A DNA stretch of 8,641 bases. It comes from Clostridia bacterium. GTDB taxonomy: Bacteria > Bacillota > Clostridia > Christensenellales > UBA3700. The DNA lies in assembly GCA_029067255.1 (NCBI GenBank), contig JAIEEW010000238.1, forward strand, positions 1-8,641, given 5' to 3'. The notes beneath the pieces were generated by a model. The model was not told where the DNA came from. It made no database searches and saw only the letters and a program-made list of their open reading frames with translations. Within the stretch, counting starts at the first letter, position 1, and every line of letters begins with the position of its first letter. This document shows, in pieces, positions 1-5,944 of the stretch. A program made the position numbers and the translations under genes.

Positions 1-1101
1 TTTATGGACGGCAGAGACGTGTCGCCTACAAGCGGTAAAGGCTTTATAGAGCAACTTTCTCAATACTTGAATACTTTGGGTTACGGAAAGATTGCGACTA
101 TCAGCGGAAGATTCTACGCAATGGACAGAGATAATATTTGGGAGAGAGTTGCGAAGGCGTACGCAGCGCTTGTAGACGGCGAAGGCGTGATGGAAAACGA
201 CGCCGTTCAGGCAATGCAGAACAGTTACGATAAAGGCGTAACCGACGAGTTTATGCTCCCGACCGTTATTTGCGAAAACGGAAAAGCGACGGCTACTGTG
301 GAAAAAGGCGACAGCGTTATATTCTTCAACTACCGTCCTGACAGGGCAAGACAGATTACAAGAAGTTTCATCTACGAAGACTTTACCGGATTTGAGAGAA
401 AGAAAGGCTTCCTTGCTCCCTGTTTTGTGTCGTTTACGACCTATGACGCGACTTTTTCGGATAAACTTGAAGTAGCGTTCAAAAAGGAAAGATATACTAA
501 TACGCTAGGTGAATATCTTGCAAGCAAAGGTATCAAACAGTTCAGAATAGCCGAAACGCAAAAATACGCTCACGTTACGTTCTTCTTTAACGGCGGAGTT
601 GAAGCGCCTAACAAAAACGAAGACAGAATACTTATCGATTCGCCTAAGATAGCAACTTTCGATATGAAGCCGGAGATGAGCGCTTACGAAGTTTGCGATA
701 AAGCATGCGAAGTTATTAAAAGCAAAAAGTATGACGTTATGATCTTGAATTTTGCCAACTGCGACATGGTAGGACATACGGGCGTTATGCAAGCCGCTCA
801 AAAAGCGGTCAAGGTTACTGACGAATGCGTTCGAAAAGTTCTTGACGCTATAGAAGAAGTAGGCGGACAAGCGTTGCTTACAGCCGATCACGGTAATTGC
901 GATTATATGTTCGATCCTGTAACGAAAGCGCCGTTTACCGCGCATACCACCAATCCCGTTCCGTTTGCAGTAATAGGAGCGGACGGAGTTAAAGGTCTGT
1001 CGGACGGCGGAAAACTCTGCGATATCGCGCCGACCATGCTCGATATTATGGGACTGGAAATTCCAAAGGAAATGACTGGAAAGAGTCTTATAATAAAATA
1101 G
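1..1101 (+). CDS. gpmI: 2,3-bisphosphoglycerate-independent phosphoglycerate mutase, C-terminal part (5' end outside window)
   Basis: This glycolytic enzyme interconverts 3-phosphoglycerate and 2-phosphoglycerate in the cytosol using two Mn2+ ions and a phosphoserine intermediate. The reading frame is open from base 1, and the first visible residues (FMDGRD) match the family's internal LDGRD motif, so the ATG at 4 is an internal Met and not the start. About 366 residues are present of the usual ~510; the N-terminal part with the catalytic serine lies upstream. Visible hallmarks are the ISGRFYAMDRD block (around 112-126), FFNYRPDRARQ (around 325-357) and the metal ligands: Asp and His in NCDMVGHTG (codons 763 and 775), Asp-His in ADHGN (codons 886 and 889) and His in AHTTNP (codon 943). 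The C-terminus (DIAPTMLDIMGL, MTGKSL) is complete. A strong terminator follows directly. Nothing suggests damage. Confidence 0.97.
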   Translation, partial: FMDGRDVSPTSGKGFIEQLSQYLNTLGYGKIATISGRFYAMDRDNIWERVAKAYAALVDGEGVMENDAVQAMQNSYDKGVTDEFMLPTVICENGKATATVEKGDSVIFFNYRPDRARQITRSFIYEDFTGFERKKGFLAPCFVSFTTYDATFSDKLEVAFKKERYTNTLGEYLASKGIKQFRIAETQKYAHVTFFFNGGVEAPNKNEDRILIDSPKIATFDMKPEMSAYEVCDKACEVIKSKKYDVMILNFANCDMVGHTGVMQAAQKAVKVTDECVRKVLDAIEEVGGQALLTADHGNCDYMFDPVTKAPFTAHTTNPVPFAVIGADGVKGLSDGGKLCDIAPTMLDIMGLEIPKEMTGKSLIIK

Positions 1102-1117
1102 TATTAGAAATTAGTAT

Positions 1118-1152
1118 AAAGACGCGTGAAATTGAATTTCACGCGTCTTTTT
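1118..1152 (+). terminator. Intrinsic terminator after gpmI
   Basis: A perfect inverted repeat pairs 1118-1133 with 1135-1150. Allowing for a realistic loop, this gives a stem of about 13 bp containing GACGCGTG, followed by five T residues (1148-1152). It lies 16 bases after the gpmI stop codon. It separates gpmI transcription from the riboswitch-controlled operon downstream. Confidence 0.92.
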
Positions 1153-1211
1153 GTATTTAAGATGAAATTTTCGATAATATTCGCTAATAAAATTTTTTAT
1201 CGCTTAAAAAA

Positions 1212-1240
1212 TTGACAATATCAAAAAAGAGTAGTATATT
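1212..1240 (+). promoter_or_regulatory. Sigma-70/A promoter of the queuosine-salvage operon
   Basis: The -35 box is a perfect TTGACA (1212-1217) and the -10 box is TATATT (1235-1240), separated by an optimal 17 bases. The expected start of transcription is about seven bases later at A1247, which is exactly the first base of riboswitch stem P1. The match of promoter geometry and RNA structure supports both calls. Confidence 0.9.
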
Positions 1241-1246
1241 ATCGAT

Positions 1247-1320
1247 AGGCAGTTCGTAACCATCCTGCCTTGCGGTAAAATATAGCCGTTTACGCGGACC
1301 GCAGAAACAAAACTAAGGAG
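1247..1320 (+). ncRNA. PreQ1-I riboswitch aptamer with inserted hairpin
   Basis: This leader RNA is predicted to bind preQ1 (7-aminomethyl-7-deazaguanine). Stem P1 is AGGCAG (1247-1252) with CTGCCT (1265-1270). The 12-base loop TTCGTAACCATC (1253-1264) has the length of the known preQ1-I loop, starts with the conserved UUC and ends with the C expected to pair with the ligand. The A-rich tail GAAACAAAACTAAGGAG (1304-1320) carries the class I ending, in which CUAA(GG) closes the pseudoknot. Unlike the compact ~34-nt family members, a separate hairpin with stem TGCGGT/ACCGCA (1271-1276, 1298-1303) sits between P1 and the tail. The downstream genes (a queL-like radical SAM protein and yhhQ) are preQ1-related, which fits. 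The loop, tail and stems are seen in the sequence; ligand binding is inferred from the family. Confidence 0.88.
1271..1303 (+). other. Hairpin inserted between P1 and the tail of the preQ1-I aptamer
   Basis: TGCGGT (1271-1276) is perfectly complementary to ACCGCA (1298-1303). The inner 21 bases can form alternative short stems: GTAAA 1275-1279 with TTTAC 1289-1293, or CCG 1286-1288 with CGG 1295-1297. The hairpin begins immediately after the last base of P1, so it could stack coaxially on it. It is not part of the minimal preQ1-I consensus. Confidence 0.75.
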
Positions 1321-1357
1321 TAAAACATAGGCGTACTATGCGCTTTTGCGTCCTTAG
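1313..1357 (+). promoter_or_regulatory. Predicted antiterminator of the preQ1 riboswitch
   Basis: CTAAGGA (1313-1319), the pseudoknot-forming end of the aptamer tail, is perfectly complementary to TCCTTAG (1351-1357), which overlaps the 5' arm and loop of the terminator. Between them lies a further perfect 5-bp hairpin, CATAG/CTATG (1326-1330, 1336-1340). Without ligand this pairing would disrupt the terminator. With preQ1 bound, the tail is held in the pseudoknot and the terminator can form. The pairing is seen directly; the switching logic is inferred from known transcriptional preQ1-I switches. Confidence 0.8.
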
Positions 1358-1372
1358 CGGGACGCTTTTTTT
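1348..1372 (+). terminator. Riboswitch-controlled intrinsic terminator
   Basis: GCGTCC (1348-1353) pairs perfectly with GGACGC (1360-1365) around a six-base loop. Seven T residues (1366-1372) follow and run directly into the ATG of the next gene. The arm overlaps the antiterminator sequence, so the two structures exclude each other. Confidence 0.88.
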
Positions 1373-2068
1373 ATGGAAAGATACGGTATTATAGAAGAGA
1401 AAAGAAAAAGAGAAATAGTGTTGTTAAGGGGAAGCGGGTGCGTATACAAAAAATGCGCGTTCTGCGACTACTGGTTGGACTCGTGTAAAGACGAAGAAGA
1501 AAATTATGCGATCAACGCCGCAGTACTGTCAAGAGTTGACGGGCGGTATAGCGATCTTGAAGTCATCAACAGCGGTTCGGTCTTCGAGTTGGATAACAAA
1601 ACGCTTGCATTGATAAAATCAGTCTGTAAGGAGAAAGATATTCGGACGTTGCATTTTGAAGCGCATTATTTTTACCGCGACAGAATTCCGGCGCTTAGAC
1701 AAGAATTTGGAGAGTTTAACGTTAAAATGAAACTCGGACTGGAAACTTTTGATCGCGAATTTAGAGAAAACGTACTGAAAAAAGGTATACGGGAAAGTGA
1801 TCCAAAGATTATTTCCAAAGGATTTGACGAAGCGAATTTTCTTTTTGGAGTAAAGGGGCAGAGCGTCGAAAGTATGTCGAGAGACATACAACTGGGACTT
1901 AAATACTTTGAGCGTATATGCGTAAACGTTATGTGCGAAAATACGTCAACAATTTCGCCTGATAAAAACGCGATAAAAGCGTTTGTGGAAAATATATATC
2001 CCGAATATAAGGATAACGAACGCGTAGATATACTGTTGAATAATACCGATTTTGGTGTAGGAGATTGA
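1373..2068 (+). CDS. queL: Small radical SAM protein, probable queuine lyase (QueL-like)
   Basis: The 231-residue protein is predicted to bind a [4Fe-4S] cluster and S-adenosylmethionine. The cluster motif is Cys23-x4-Cys28-x2-Cys31 followed by DYWLD; this Cx4Cx2C spacing differs from the canonical Cx3Cx2C. Further core-like segments are INSGSVFEL (around 64-72), HFEAHYFYRD (around 94-103) and KLGLETFDREFRENVLKKG. QueL enzymes described from gut Clostridia cleave queuine to release preQ1. That function is inferred here from the small size, the preQ1 riboswitch and the immediately following yhhQ transporter gene; other radical SAM activities cannot be excluded. The ATG at 1373 follows the terminator T-tract with no Shine-Dalgarno sequence. 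No in-frame upstream start exists because TAG at 1355 closes the frame; GTG 1418 is the next possible start, but it would leave few residues before the cluster. Confidence 0.72.
   Translation: MERYGIIEEKRKREIVLLRGSGCVYKKCAFCDYWLDSCKDEEENYAINAAVLSRVDGRYSDLEVINSGSVFELDNKTLALIKSVCKEKDIRTLHFEAHYFYRDRIPALRQEFGEFNVKMKLGLETFDREFRENVLKKGIRESDPKIISKGFDEANFLFGVKGQSVESMSRDIQLGLKYFERICVNVMCENTSTISPDKNAIKAFVENIYPEYKDNERVDILLNNTDFGVGD
2059..2063 (+). promoter_or_regulatory. Ribosome binding site that sets the yhhQ start
   Basis: AGGAG lies seven bases before the ATG at 2071, inside the last codons of the upstream gene. An in-frame TTG at 2065 would sit only one base away, so it is unlikely to be the start. 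Confidence 0.85.
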
Positions 2069-2070
2069 TT

Positions 2071-2817
2071 ATGAACGAATTATTACTGATCGCATCTTTG
2101 ATTGTTACTTTTGCCGCAGTGCTTGTAGCGTATCGTTTTTTCGGAAGAAGCGGACTGTATGCTATGTCGGCGATCACGACCGTATTTGCGAATATTGAAG
2201 TTATTATACTTATCAAAGCGTTTGGAATGGAGCAGACGCTTGGCAACGTTTTGTTTGCCGCGACGTTTTTGATTACGGATATACTATCCGAGTGCGAAGG
2301 AAAAAAATGCGCTAATAAAGCCGTTATGATAGGAATATTTTCTCAGATATTCTTCTTATTGCTTTCTCAAAGTTGGCTATTATACAAACCTGTTGTCGAA
2401 GACGAAGCGTTTATTGCTATCAAAACCGTATTTTCTAATACGCCGAGAATGATTCTCGCGTCGCTTGCCGTGTATGCAGTAAGTCAGATATTCGACGTAT
2501 GGCTTTATCATAAATGGTGGAATTTCACAGAAAAGAAATTCGGCAACCGCCGCGGATTTCTGTGGCTTAGAAACAACGGTTCGACGTTGGTAAGTCAGAT
2601 AATCAATACGTTGCTGTTTACGTTGCTGGCGTTTGTTGGAACATATGAGTTTAAGACGTTGCTCTCTATTTTCGCGTCAAGTTACGTAATTTTCGTGTTT
2701 ACGTCGCTGTTGGATACGCCGTGCGTATATCTTGCGAGAAAGATATCGGACAATCGCAACAATAAAAAAGTAAACGCATCTACTGACGACGCAACTGAAG
2801 CGGGCGAGAATTCCTAA
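2071..2817 (+). CDS. yhhQ: Queuosine precursor transporter, YhhQ/QPTR family (COG1738)
   Basis: This 248-residue inner-membrane protein is predicted to import queuosine precursors such as queuine, preQ1 or preQ0. About six or seven hydrophobic segments can be seen, at roughly residues 3-22, 30-50, 58-72, 84-103, 126-147, 172-190 and 196-217. Family signatures are TDILSECEGKKCANKAV (69-85), SQIFDVWLYHKWW (138-150) and LWLRNNGSTLVSQIINTLLF (164-183). The last 24 or so residues are a hydrophilic, charged tail. The gene begins two bases after the stop of the queL-like gene, and its ribosome site lies in that gene, so translation is probably coupled. Both genes fall under the preQ1 riboswitch. Substrate choice within the family cannot be read from sequence; pairing with a queuine lyase argues for queuine. 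Confidence 0.92.
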   Translation: MNELLLIASLIVTFAAVLVAYRFFGRSGLYAMSAITTVFANIEVIILIKAFGMEQTLGNVLFAATFLITDILSECEGKKCANKAVMIGIFSQIFFLLLSQSWLLYKPVVEDEAFIAIKTVFSNTPRMILASLAVYAVSQIFDVWLYHKWWNFTEKKFGNRRGFLWLRNNGSTLVSQIINTLLFTLLAFVGTYEFKTLLSIFASSYVIFVFTSLLDTPCVYLARKISDNRNNKKVNASTDDATEAGENS

Positions 2818-2841
2818 AAATTCGCGAAGATAAACTATATT

Positions 2842-2882
2842 GTTGTTATAACAACGGCTCCCGTAATTTAAGGGAGCCGTTG
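2842..2882. terminator. Overlapping hairpins between convergent operons, probable bidirectional terminator
   Basis: CAACGGCTCCC (2852-2862) pairs with GGGAGCCGTTG (2872-2882), an 11-bp perfect stem around a nine-base loop. A second perfect palindrome, GTTGTTATAACAAC (2842-2855), overlaps its left arm by four bases, so both cannot form fully at once. The site lies 24 bases after the yhhQ stop and 37 bases beyond the stop of the convergent dehydratase gene. Neither strand has a clean T-tract after the main stem, so termination efficiency is uncertain. Confidence 0.65.
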
Positions 2883-2919
2883 CGCTATGTTTTATAATAT
2901 TGATAATGCGATAACCAAA

Positions 2920-4905
2920 TCAGTTTGCCAACGTTTCTTTTTTATATGCTTCGGCTTGTTTTGTTATCTTTTCAAGATAAGCGGTATCGTGAGTAAACGT
3001 AGGTACGAGTATTTTCAGTTGCTCGACAACTGCGTGTTTGTCGTTGGTAGCGCAGATAGCGCGCATCTTTTCCAGTTCGTCGGTAAATCCTTTAATATCT
3101 ATCTCAACCTGATGACCTACGAATATCTTTTCGTTGGCGGTCTTCTTAAGACCTTCTTCGTTCATGAGTAGTTCTTCGTAAAGTTTTTCGCCGGGGCGCA
3201 ATCCAGTAAACACGATATCGATGTCGACGTACGGCTTGTGTCCCATAAGCGTTATTAGATTTTCCGCCAAAGTAACTATCTTGACTTGTTTGCCCATATC
3301 AAGGACAAATATCTCGCCGCCATGAGCGAACGTGCCTGCTTGCAATACTAGGCTTACCGCTTCTGGAATCGTCATAAAGTAACGGATAATATCGGGGTGG
3401 GTTACGGTAACCGGACCGCCGTTTTCTATCTGTTTTTTGAAAAGTGGAATTACTGAACCGTTACTGCCGAGTACGTTTCCGAATCTTACGGCGGCAAATT
3501 CCGTTGACGAACCTTTTTGCGCCATCATTTGAACGATTTCTTCGCAACAACGCTTTGTCGCTCCCATAACGTTGGTTGGATTAACTGCTTTGTCGGTGGA
3601 AATCATTATGAATTTCTGAACTTTATGCTTGTCCGCAAGAATCGCGAGATTATACGTTCCGAATACGTTGTTCTTGACCGCTTCTTCGGGAACGGTTTCC
3701 ATAAGCGGAACGTGTTTGTGCGCGGCCGCGTGGAATATGATCTGCGGACGGAATTCCGTGAAAAGGTCGTCCATTTTATCGTAATCGGTTACGGAAAGTA
3801 TCTCTACGTGCAGATCGTAATCCGCTCCGTAAGTTCTAAGCAATTCTTGCTGAATATTATAAGCGCAATTTTCGTATATATCGACAATAATTATTCGTCT
3901 TGGTTTATATTTTGCGATTTGACGGCAAAGTTCCGAACCTATAGAGCCGCCGCCGCCCGTAACCATGACAATCTTGTCGTAAATATAACTTGCTACGCCC
4001 ACGTCGTCAAAAGTGATCTGCTGACGTCCGAGCAAGTCGCCTATGTTGATGTCGCGCATCTGTTTGGTGATGTTGACGTTGTCAATCATTTCGCTCATAT
4101 AAGGCAAGACCTTTACTTGACATTTGGTAGAGTTACAGTCCTGCAGTATTCTTTGACGCGCGTCGCCGCCCAAAGAAGGTATTGCGAAAATTATAGCGTC
4201 TATCGCGTATTTTTGTACGCATATAGCGATTTCATTCGTAGCGCCTACGACTTCGATCTCGTTGATGATTCTTCCCAGTTTATCGGGGTCGTCGTCAATC
4301 AGACAGATAGGATTGTAGATGCTGTCCTGACGGGACAGTTCTTCAAGAATAACGCTCGCCGTGTATCCTGCGCCTATGATCATTGTACGTTTTCTTTTGC
4401 CCACTTCAAGTTTGTCGCGCTGTCTTGCGTAGACAAATTCATATAAAAGTCTTATTAGAATTATTGACGACGTCGAAAATACGCCCAACATAACGTAAGC
4501 AGGGTATATTATCTGCTTGAACGTAACAAGATCGCCAGGTTCGTGAGTAGTGTTGATGTCAATAAGTTTGAAAGACTGATCGAGTATCGCAAAGATAATA
4601 CTTGCGATTACGCAAGATCCTACTATACGCAAATAATCGCGACCCCTAGCGTATCTCCATACGACTTTGAATACTCTAAAAGCCAAAAATGATAGCAGAA
4701 ACACGATTATTACAACCGGTACGCCTACAAAAGCGCTTAAAAGAATATCTTTTAGTTCAACATCCATTTGCGGCAGATACGCCTGAGAAAACAGCACCGC
4801 GCCCATATAGCATACGATAACGGTAATGAGATCTACAGCCAGTATGCCCCATTCTCTTAGAGTGCGGATAGTAAAAGACTTTGTCTTTAGTTTAGGTCTT
4901 TTCAT
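2920..4905 (-). CDS. Membrane-bound UDP-GlcNAc 4,6-dehydratase, PglF/CapD/WbpM type
   Basis: This 661-residue enzyme is predicted to convert UDP-GlcNAc to a UDP-4-keto-6-deoxy-HexNAc, the first step toward amino-dideoxy sugars of capsule, O-antigen or protein glycans. Four membrane helices lie at about 19-42, 53-79, 90-110 and 132-158. A first nucleotide-binding-like domain follows with GAGYTA (178-183). The catalytic extended SDR domain has TGGGGSIGSE (316-325) and the long-form signature Thr437-Asp438-Lys439 with Met447 in place of the usual SDR tyrosine and Lys451 (MGATKR). LRPGEKLYEELL (569-580) is also typical of the family. The ATG at 4905 is supported by GGAG (4917-4920) in the end of galE, leaving only six bases between the genes. 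Full length matches the long family. Whether C5 is retained or inverted cannot be proven; the long membrane form suggests retention. Confidence 0.93.
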   Translation of the reverse strand: MKRPKLKTKSFTIRTLREWGILAVDLITVIVCYMGAVLFSQAYLPQMDVELKDILLSAFVGVPVVIIVFLLSFLAFRVFKVVWRYARGRDYLRIVGSCVIASIIFAILDQSFKLIDINTTHEPGDLVTFKQIIYPAYVMLGVFSTSSIILIRLLYEFVYARQRDKLEVGKRKRTMIIGAGYTASVILEELSRQDSIYNPICLIDDDPDKLGRIINEIEVVGATNEIAICVQKYAIDAIIFAIPSLGGDARQRILQDCNSTKCQVKVLPYMSEMIDNVNITKQMRDINIGDLLGRQQITFDDVGVASYIYDKIVMVTGGGGSIGSELCRQIAKYKPRRIIIVDIYENCAYNIQQELLRTYGADYDLHVEILSVTDYDKMDDLFTEFRPQIIFHAAAHKHVPLMETVPEEAVKNNVFGTYNLAILADKHKVQKFIMISTDKAVNPTNVMGATKRCCEEIVQMMAQKGSSTEFAAVRFGNVLGSNGSVIPLFKKQIENGGPVTVTHPDIIRYFMTIPEAVSLVLQAGTFAHGGEIFVLDMGKQVKIVTLAENLITLMGHKPYVDIDIVFTGLRPGEKLYEELLMNEEGLKKTANEKIFVGHQVEIDIKGFTDELEKMRAICATNDKHAVVEQLKILVPTFTHDTAYLEKITKQAEAYKKETLAN

Positions 4906-4911
4906 TTTGTC

Positions 4912-5925
4912 TTAATCTCCGTAGCCGTTGGGATTATTACTTTGCCATCTCCAACTGTCTTCGCACATATCCTGCAACCCGTATTTACATTCAAATCCCA
5001 GTTCTTCTTTTGCCAGCGCGGTAGAAGCGAAACATTCCGCTATATCTCCGCTTCTTCTTGGAGCGATCACATAGGGAACTTTTTTGCCGCTTGCGTTTTC
5101 AAACGCCTTTACCATATCCAGTACGCTGTAACCTTTGCCGGTTCCGAGATTGTAGATAACGAGTCCGCTGTTTGTAGAAAGTTTTTTAAGCGCAAGAATA
5201 TGACCGCGCGCAAGATCCAAAACGTGGATATAATCTCTTACTCCGGTTCCGTCGTGGGTAGGGTAGTCGTCGCCGAATACGCTGAGTTGTTTGAGTTTTC
5301 CTATCGCAACTTGAGTAATATAAGGCATAAGGTTGTTTGGAATTCCGTTGGGATCTTCGCCGATCAGTCCGCTCTTGTGCGCGCCTATCGGGTTGAAATA
5401 TCTCAAAAGCGCGATATTAAACGTGTTGTCGGCTTTATAGATATCTTTGAGTATGCCTTCTATATAAAGTTTTGTAGAGCCGTAAGGATTCGTCGTCGAA
5501 AGCGGGAAGTCTTCAAGTATAGGTACGCTTTTCGGTTGTCCGTATACAGTTGCGGAAGAAGAGAATACAAGGTTTTTGCATCCGAATTCTTTCATGACTT
5601 GAACTAAATTCAACGTGCTGATAAGGTTGTTCTGATAGTATTCGAGAGGCTTTTGACAAGATTCTCCCACCGCTTTAAGTCCTGCGAAGTGTATGCACGA
5701 ATCTATATTCTCTTTTTGGAATATCTCGCGCAATTTGTCTATTTCGCAAAGATCGTATTGATAGAATTTTATTTTTTTGCCTACTATTTTTTCTACTCTT
5801 TCAACCGCTACTTTTTTGCTGTTGCAAAGATTGTCAACGATTATAGGTTCATAGCCGTTTGCTATGAGTTCAATTACCGTGTGAGAGCCTATATAGCCTG
5901 CGCCTCCGGTTACCAAAACGCTCAT
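4912..5925 (-). CDS. galE: UDP-glucose/UDP-GlcNAc 4-epimerase
   Basis: The enzyme interconverts UDP-Glc/UDP-Gal and, in some family members, UDP-GlcNAc/UDP-GalNAc, with tightly bound NAD. The 337 residues are full family length. Visible motifs are TGGAGYIGS (6-14), FSSSATVYG (121-129) with catalytic Ser124, Tyr148-x3-Lys152 (YGSTK), RYFNPIGAH (175-183), NNLMPYI (197-203), RDYIHV (230-235), YNLGTGKGYS (258-267) and RRSGDIAEC (290-298). Cys298 aligns with the gate residue that is Tyr299 in Escherichia coli GalE and Cys307 in the human enzyme; a small residue there permits N-acetylated substrates. This predicts dual specificity and fits the neighbouring hexosamine kinase and UDP-GlcNAc dehydratase genes. 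AAGGAG (5934-5939) lies eight bases before the ATG. The gene sits 19 bases after nahK and six before the dehydratase gene, so it is the middle gene of one operon. Confidence 0.96.
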   Translation of the reverse strand: MSVLVTGGAGYIGSHTVIELIANGYEPIIVDNLCNSKKVAVERVEKIVGKKIKFYQYDLCEIDKLREIFQKENIDSCIHFAGLKAVGESCQKPLEYYQNNLISTLNLVQVMKEFGCKNLVFSSSATVYGQPKSVPILEDFPLSTTNPYGSTKLYIEGILKDIYKADNTFNIALLRYFNPIGAHKSGLIGEDPNGIPNNLMPYITQVAIGKLKQLSVFGDDYPTHDGTGVRDYIHVLDLARGHILALKKLSTNSGLVIYNLGTGKGYSVLDMVKAFENASGKKVPYVIAPRRSGDIAECFASTALAKEELGFECKYGLQDMCEDSWRWQSNNPNGYGD

Positions 5926-5944
5926 TATTATATCTCCTTAATAA

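Noticed and set aside
1338..1394. An 18-codon reading frame starting at ATG 1338, 17 bases after AAGGAG, overlapping the queL start; considered as a leader peptide.
   Set aside because: The spacing is too long, the ATG is inside a predicted hairpin, the peptide has no tell-tale residue run, and the region is fully explained as riboswitch expression platform.
2065..2070. TTG start for the transporter six bases upstream of the ATG.
   Set aside because: AGGAG would be only one base away; the ATG at 2071 has ideal spacing.
2842..2855. 14-bp palindrome considered as a recombination or attachment site.
   Set aside because: No integrase, tRNA, flanking repeats or other mobile features are near; its position at a convergent gene end fits a hairpin role.
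2887..3171. A 94-codon plus-strand frame starting just after the intergenic hairpin.
   Set aside because: It mostly overlaps the 3' end of the dehydratase gene in antisense and has no ribosome site.
3517..4446. A 309-codon open frame on the plus strand opposite the dehydratase gene.
   Set aside because: It lies wholly antisense to a gene with clear family motifs, has no ribosome site or recognisable domain, and its composition (many Phe, Tyr, Val, Arg) is typical of the mirror frame of a real gene.
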